Origin: Leguminivora glycinivorella
Taxonomy: Eukaryota > Arthropoda > Insecta > Lepidoptera > Tortricidae
Length of the DNA stretch: 64,000 nt
NCBI RefSeq assembly: GCF_023078275.1
Contig: NC_062973.1
Coordinates: forward strand, 23,962,565 to 24,026,564
Direction of reading: 5' to 3'
Below, one piece after another: positions 61,269 to 64,000 of the stretch. Below the pieces are notes generated by a model. It ran no database searches. It had not been told where the DNA came from and saw only the letters and a list, made by a program, of their open reading frames with translations. Position numbers and translations under genes: made by a program. The stretch's first letter is position 1. Each line of letters opens with the position of its first letter.

Positions 61269-61856
61269 TATTTATTATTTTTCCCAGAGTCAGAAAACCA
61301 TTGTCTATCACATATATTCATATCTCATGAATTCCGTAACATGGCGCGTAGGCATATATTTCTGACCAGGCTTTAAAGAGAGATAAATAAAATATGTAGT
61401 TAGGTATTTTTTATTGAAGCTAAAGTAGATATCATAAAAAAAAACCTTGTTACAGTATAATTATAAAGATATGCAATGAAATATATTCTCTGAGCTCTCT
61501 CGTTACCATATATTTTTCTTATTTTTCGAATTGTGAGTTAATAAAGCGGACTAGTGAATACAGCTTGAAAGTTGCTTTAATAAAATGTGTGCAGGAAACT
61601 AAATATAAATGTTTAAACCGTGTGACATTTCAACGCTACCAACTTGGACAGGGCTACCTATTCATACATTCTACTAACTTTGGAACGACATGAAATGAAA
61701 ATCACTGCGCGCTAGTTCATTTTGCGAACTAATTTAGATAGTTCAAAATTTCGAAATAAAATCTTATTCTGCTTGTTTTTTTTAGCTGGAAATATACAAG
61801 GCTTGTACCTACCGAAGATTTCTAAAGTACCCGAGATAACAAAAATTATAAGAATT
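61269..61856. other. No feature recognised
   Basis: Nothing supported. Confidence 0.4.
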
Positions 61857-61975
61857 GTCTTCGGTTGGCGCGATAATTACCTACTTATGAAATAAAACTA
61901 ATAAGCTGTAAAGGGCTGAAAACGTTGGGATTTATTGTAAATTCATTAAACGCGGTAAAATCCATTTCCTTAGTT
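61857..61975. repeat. Decayed relative of the 15070 foldback
   Basis: CTTCGGTTGGCGCGATAATT, ATGAAATAAAACTAA, AAACGTTGGGATTTATTG and AATTCATTAAACGCGG follow the order of 15070-15283 with deletions. Confidence 0.65.
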
Positions 61976-61982
61976 TTTTTTT

Positions 61983-62270
61983 TATGATTTAGCACAGGCA
62001 GAAAACAAACAGACGAGCCGCCTGATGAGAAGCAGTCATCGCCTCCCATGGACATAAGCAATATCACTCCCCGTAGCCAAAGGGCATATCTGCGACGCGA
62101 AACGCCACCGAAACGCCGCAAAAAGTTAGTCTGAGCGATAGAGATAGATAGCTACGAAAGAGATGTTATCGTGAGCGTTTCGTAAGCGTTTGTGCATTCG
62201 GCTACGCACACAGGGGAGCCACTTATATACCTGCTTCTGGAAGAACCCCATGTCATTAGCGCAAGGGACA
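61983..62270 (-). pseudogene. LINE 3' end (family S) split by MITE D
   Basis: Minus-strand LINE terminus: AGACGAGCCGCCTGATGAGA, CCTCCCATGGACATAAGCAA, interrupted, then GGGAGCCACTTATATACC. Matches 20731-20910 in reverse. Only the C-terminal end and 3' untranslated part remain. Confidence 0.65.
62079..62213. mobile_element. MITE D inside LINE 3' end
   Basis: CCGTAGCCAAAGGGCATATC and TGTGCATTCGGCTACGCACA are the ends; GCGAAACGCCACCGAAACGC and GAGCGTTTCGTAAGCG inside. The LINE sequence continues on both sides. Confidence 0.88.
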
Positions 62271-62723
62271 CACCTCAGAGAATCTCATACCACATCAGCT
62301 GATTTCATAAATGAAAATAATTTAATTTATTCTTAGGTTTTCAAAACATTCAGCTTAGTTTCGTGTCCGGTAGGCTAATCGTATTTCATCGTTAGCGAAA
62401 CACGGCCATGATTGATTAATGTTTATTCGTTCGATTGCTTCATAAATCAACATTATAACACAGTTCATTATTCAGAGTTCATTAGTTACTGTTTTGGAGA
62501 ATTCGGTGAAATTATTGACAATTTGAGGTTGAGCTTTTAATGATTGGTTTTACTCCATTAAATGTACGCGAACTTCTATGCGATTTTAGAGACATTGCGG
62601 ACTATTCACGTTACACCATGAAATGAAACTCGCTTGCGAGATCTTACACAGTCTAATCACAACACTATTTGTATGTAATATATATACAGTTCCTGTTTAA
62701 TATAACACCAGTACTACTCTCAT
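62271..62723. other. No feature recognised
   Basis: Nothing supported. Confidence 0.4.
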
Positions 62724-63690
62724 TTTTAGGGTTCCGTACCTCAAAGAGGAAAAACGGAACCCTTATAGGATCACTCGCGTGTCTGTCTGTCCCTCTGTCA
62801 CAGCCGATTTCTCCGAAACTACTAGACCGATTTACTTGAAATTTGGCACACGTATGTAAACCTGTGGCCCAAAGACGGACATGTAATATAATTAAATGAA
62901 ATTAAACGAAATTTAATCATAGGGGGCACTTTTGGGGGGTAAAATTGAAAATTAAAAATCAAAGTTATTAGAACTATATTGTGTTACATATCAAATGAAA
63001 GAGCATTTTATAAGCATCTCAAATATATTTTTTTTATAGTTTTTATTTTGGTAATTTAGAAGTAATTTAAGAAAATAAGCAAAAAATGACCATTCCCCCC
63101 CCTTATCTCCGAAACTACTTAGCGTAAAATTTTCAAAAAAATACACGAGATAGCCCTCTACCTGTAGATTACAGGAAAACCTATTAGAAATATACAGTCA
63201 AGCGTAAGTCGGACTTAAGAGAAAAAAACTCAAATTGAGATTTTCACTCACTGCCGCTGCAAGTACTTCCTAAATGTTTTGAAATTTTGTGAGCGCCATG
63301 GACAGATAGAAAGAAATTCATTTCTGTTTCGAAATTGTTAAAAATTTTAATCATTTGCCAAAATGACTTAAGTTCCTACTAAAAAAGAGGCGCTTAAGAC
63401 TGTTTAGAATTGCACTGACCATAATATTGCCCTAATAGGTCCAAAAAATGGTGTATATATACCAAAACAAAAAAATTGTGCCACCGACAACCAAAATCTG
63501 AAGTCTATTTGCTCTATCTCTTATAGTTTCCAAAATGTACGCAAATTTTTGAAAGTACAAATCTAGTGTACGTTGCTATCACATGTCGTCAGGCGCTCAT
63601 GATCTTTTTGTATGGAAATGTCGAAATCCGACTCGCGCTTGACCGATTTTCATAGAAAGTTGTGTTTTATTATAGTTTTGAAGGAGGTTT
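62724..63690 (-). mobile_element. Family A-related second subfamily
   Basis: Opens TTTTTAGGGTTCCGTACCTC with a GGGTTCCGT / ACGGAACCC hairpin (62729-62760), a GTCTGTCTGTCC core and CTTGAAATTTGGCACACG. Further on are a C10 run at about 63096, and GTCAAGCGTAAGTCGGACTT / AATCCGACTCGCGCTTGAC inverted blocks (63198 and 63628). Ends near TTTTCATAGAAAGTTG. Same architecture as family A, different interior. Confidence 0.65.
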
Positions 63691-63693
63691 CAT

Positions 63694-63840
63694 GTTTTTA
63701 ACTACCAACGCAAAAACGACGGAGTGTTATAATAATAATAGGTTTGACGCTTGACATATCTGTCTGGCATCATACTCCCGAACGAATCAATCGATTTTGA
63801 TTTAGTTTTTAATGTTTAAGGTGAATTCGTCGAGAGTTTT
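63694..63840 (+). repeat. Family B, partial
   Basis: TTTTTAACTACCAACGCAAA, ACGGAGTGTTATAATAATAA, CATACTCCCGAACGAATCAA. The microsatellite is reduced to GTCTGGC. Confidence 0.75.
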
Positions 63841-63842
63841 TT

Positions 63843-63955
63843 TTTGTACCACGTAGGTGGCAAACATGCATACGGTCCGCCTGATGGAAAGCGGTCACTG
63901 TTACATATGGACGCCTGCCACTCAAGGAGTGGCACATGTGCGTTGCCGACTCGAC
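63843..63955 (+). repeat. LINE 3'-end repeat (S-like)
   Basis: TGTACCACGTAGGTGGCAAA, GGTCCGCCTGATGGAAAGC, GTGGCACATGTGCGTTGCCG. It continues toward the window edge. Confidence 0.6.
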
Positions 63956-64000
63956 TCATTAGAAACTTGTACAAACCTGGGGGGTTACCATGACGTGCTA

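Noticed and set aside
1..64000. Bacterial operon, phage or toxin-antitoxin system
   Set aside because: No ribosome-binding sites with coding runs, no operon structure, and all long frames are eukaryotic LINE reverse transcriptases.

Overview
The window reads as gene-poor, repeat-saturated nuclear DNA of a moth or butterfly (Lepidoptera). The basis is the repeat content: tRNA-headed SINEs, hairpin-ended elements carrying (GGAC)n or (GACA)n microsatellites, many short foldback MITEs with TA or three-base target duplications, and RTE- and Jockey-type LINE pieces, all of kinds I associate with lepidopteran genomes. The species cannot be named. There are no rRNA genes, no canonical tRNA genes, no CRISPR array and no bacterial or viral gene cassette. 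Family letters (A, B, C...) used below are my own labels, assigned by comparing copies inside this window.

Coding content. Only two long open frames exist and both are retrotransposon reverse transcriptases on the minus strand: a 799-codon Jockey-superfamily-like frame (16660-19059) and a 492-codon RTE-like frame (43118-44590). Seven shorter LINE relics are scattered through the window. Host-gene evidence is limited to small exon candidates on the plus strand: a methionine-started acidic exon near 1948, a 46-nt exon (29416-29461) whose phase fits a terminal exon at 41675-41714, a second two-exon ending (50429-50472 plus 50622-50702, with AATAAA downstream) and a 26-nt microexon (55087-55112). 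The simplest reading is that much of the window is very long intron or intergenic DNA filled with transposons.

Layout. 1-5 kb: SINE I and family B pieces, a LINE relic, and MITE F split by element G. 5-13 kb: three copies of family A, a LINE tail, a 0.9-kb compound element with a 300-base hairpin and a 2 x 119 bp exact duplication, and SINE I split by a hAT-type MITE. 13-20 kb: foldbacks and the Jockey-like LINE. 20-24 kb: element U and a 0.9-kb foldback (K). 24-34 kb: MITEs C, D, M, L and LINE tails, and the best exon candidate. 34-42 kb: SINE H, tandem G, a 1.7-kb element with 27-bp terminal inverted repeats, and a K copy broken by three insertions. 42-48 kb: the densest nesting, including a four-element nest around the RTE copy. 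48-64 kb: sparser, with the alternative gene ending, tandem MITEs, SINE H copies, a cluster of family A fragments and a second U copy.

The main value of the window is its stratigraphy. Many insertions sit inside other elements with recognisable target duplications, so order of arrival can be read directly. The best leads are the cryptic spliced gene, element U (two copies, each with about 8-bp target duplications but no visible inverted repeats), the K foldback family and the 1.7-kb TIR element.
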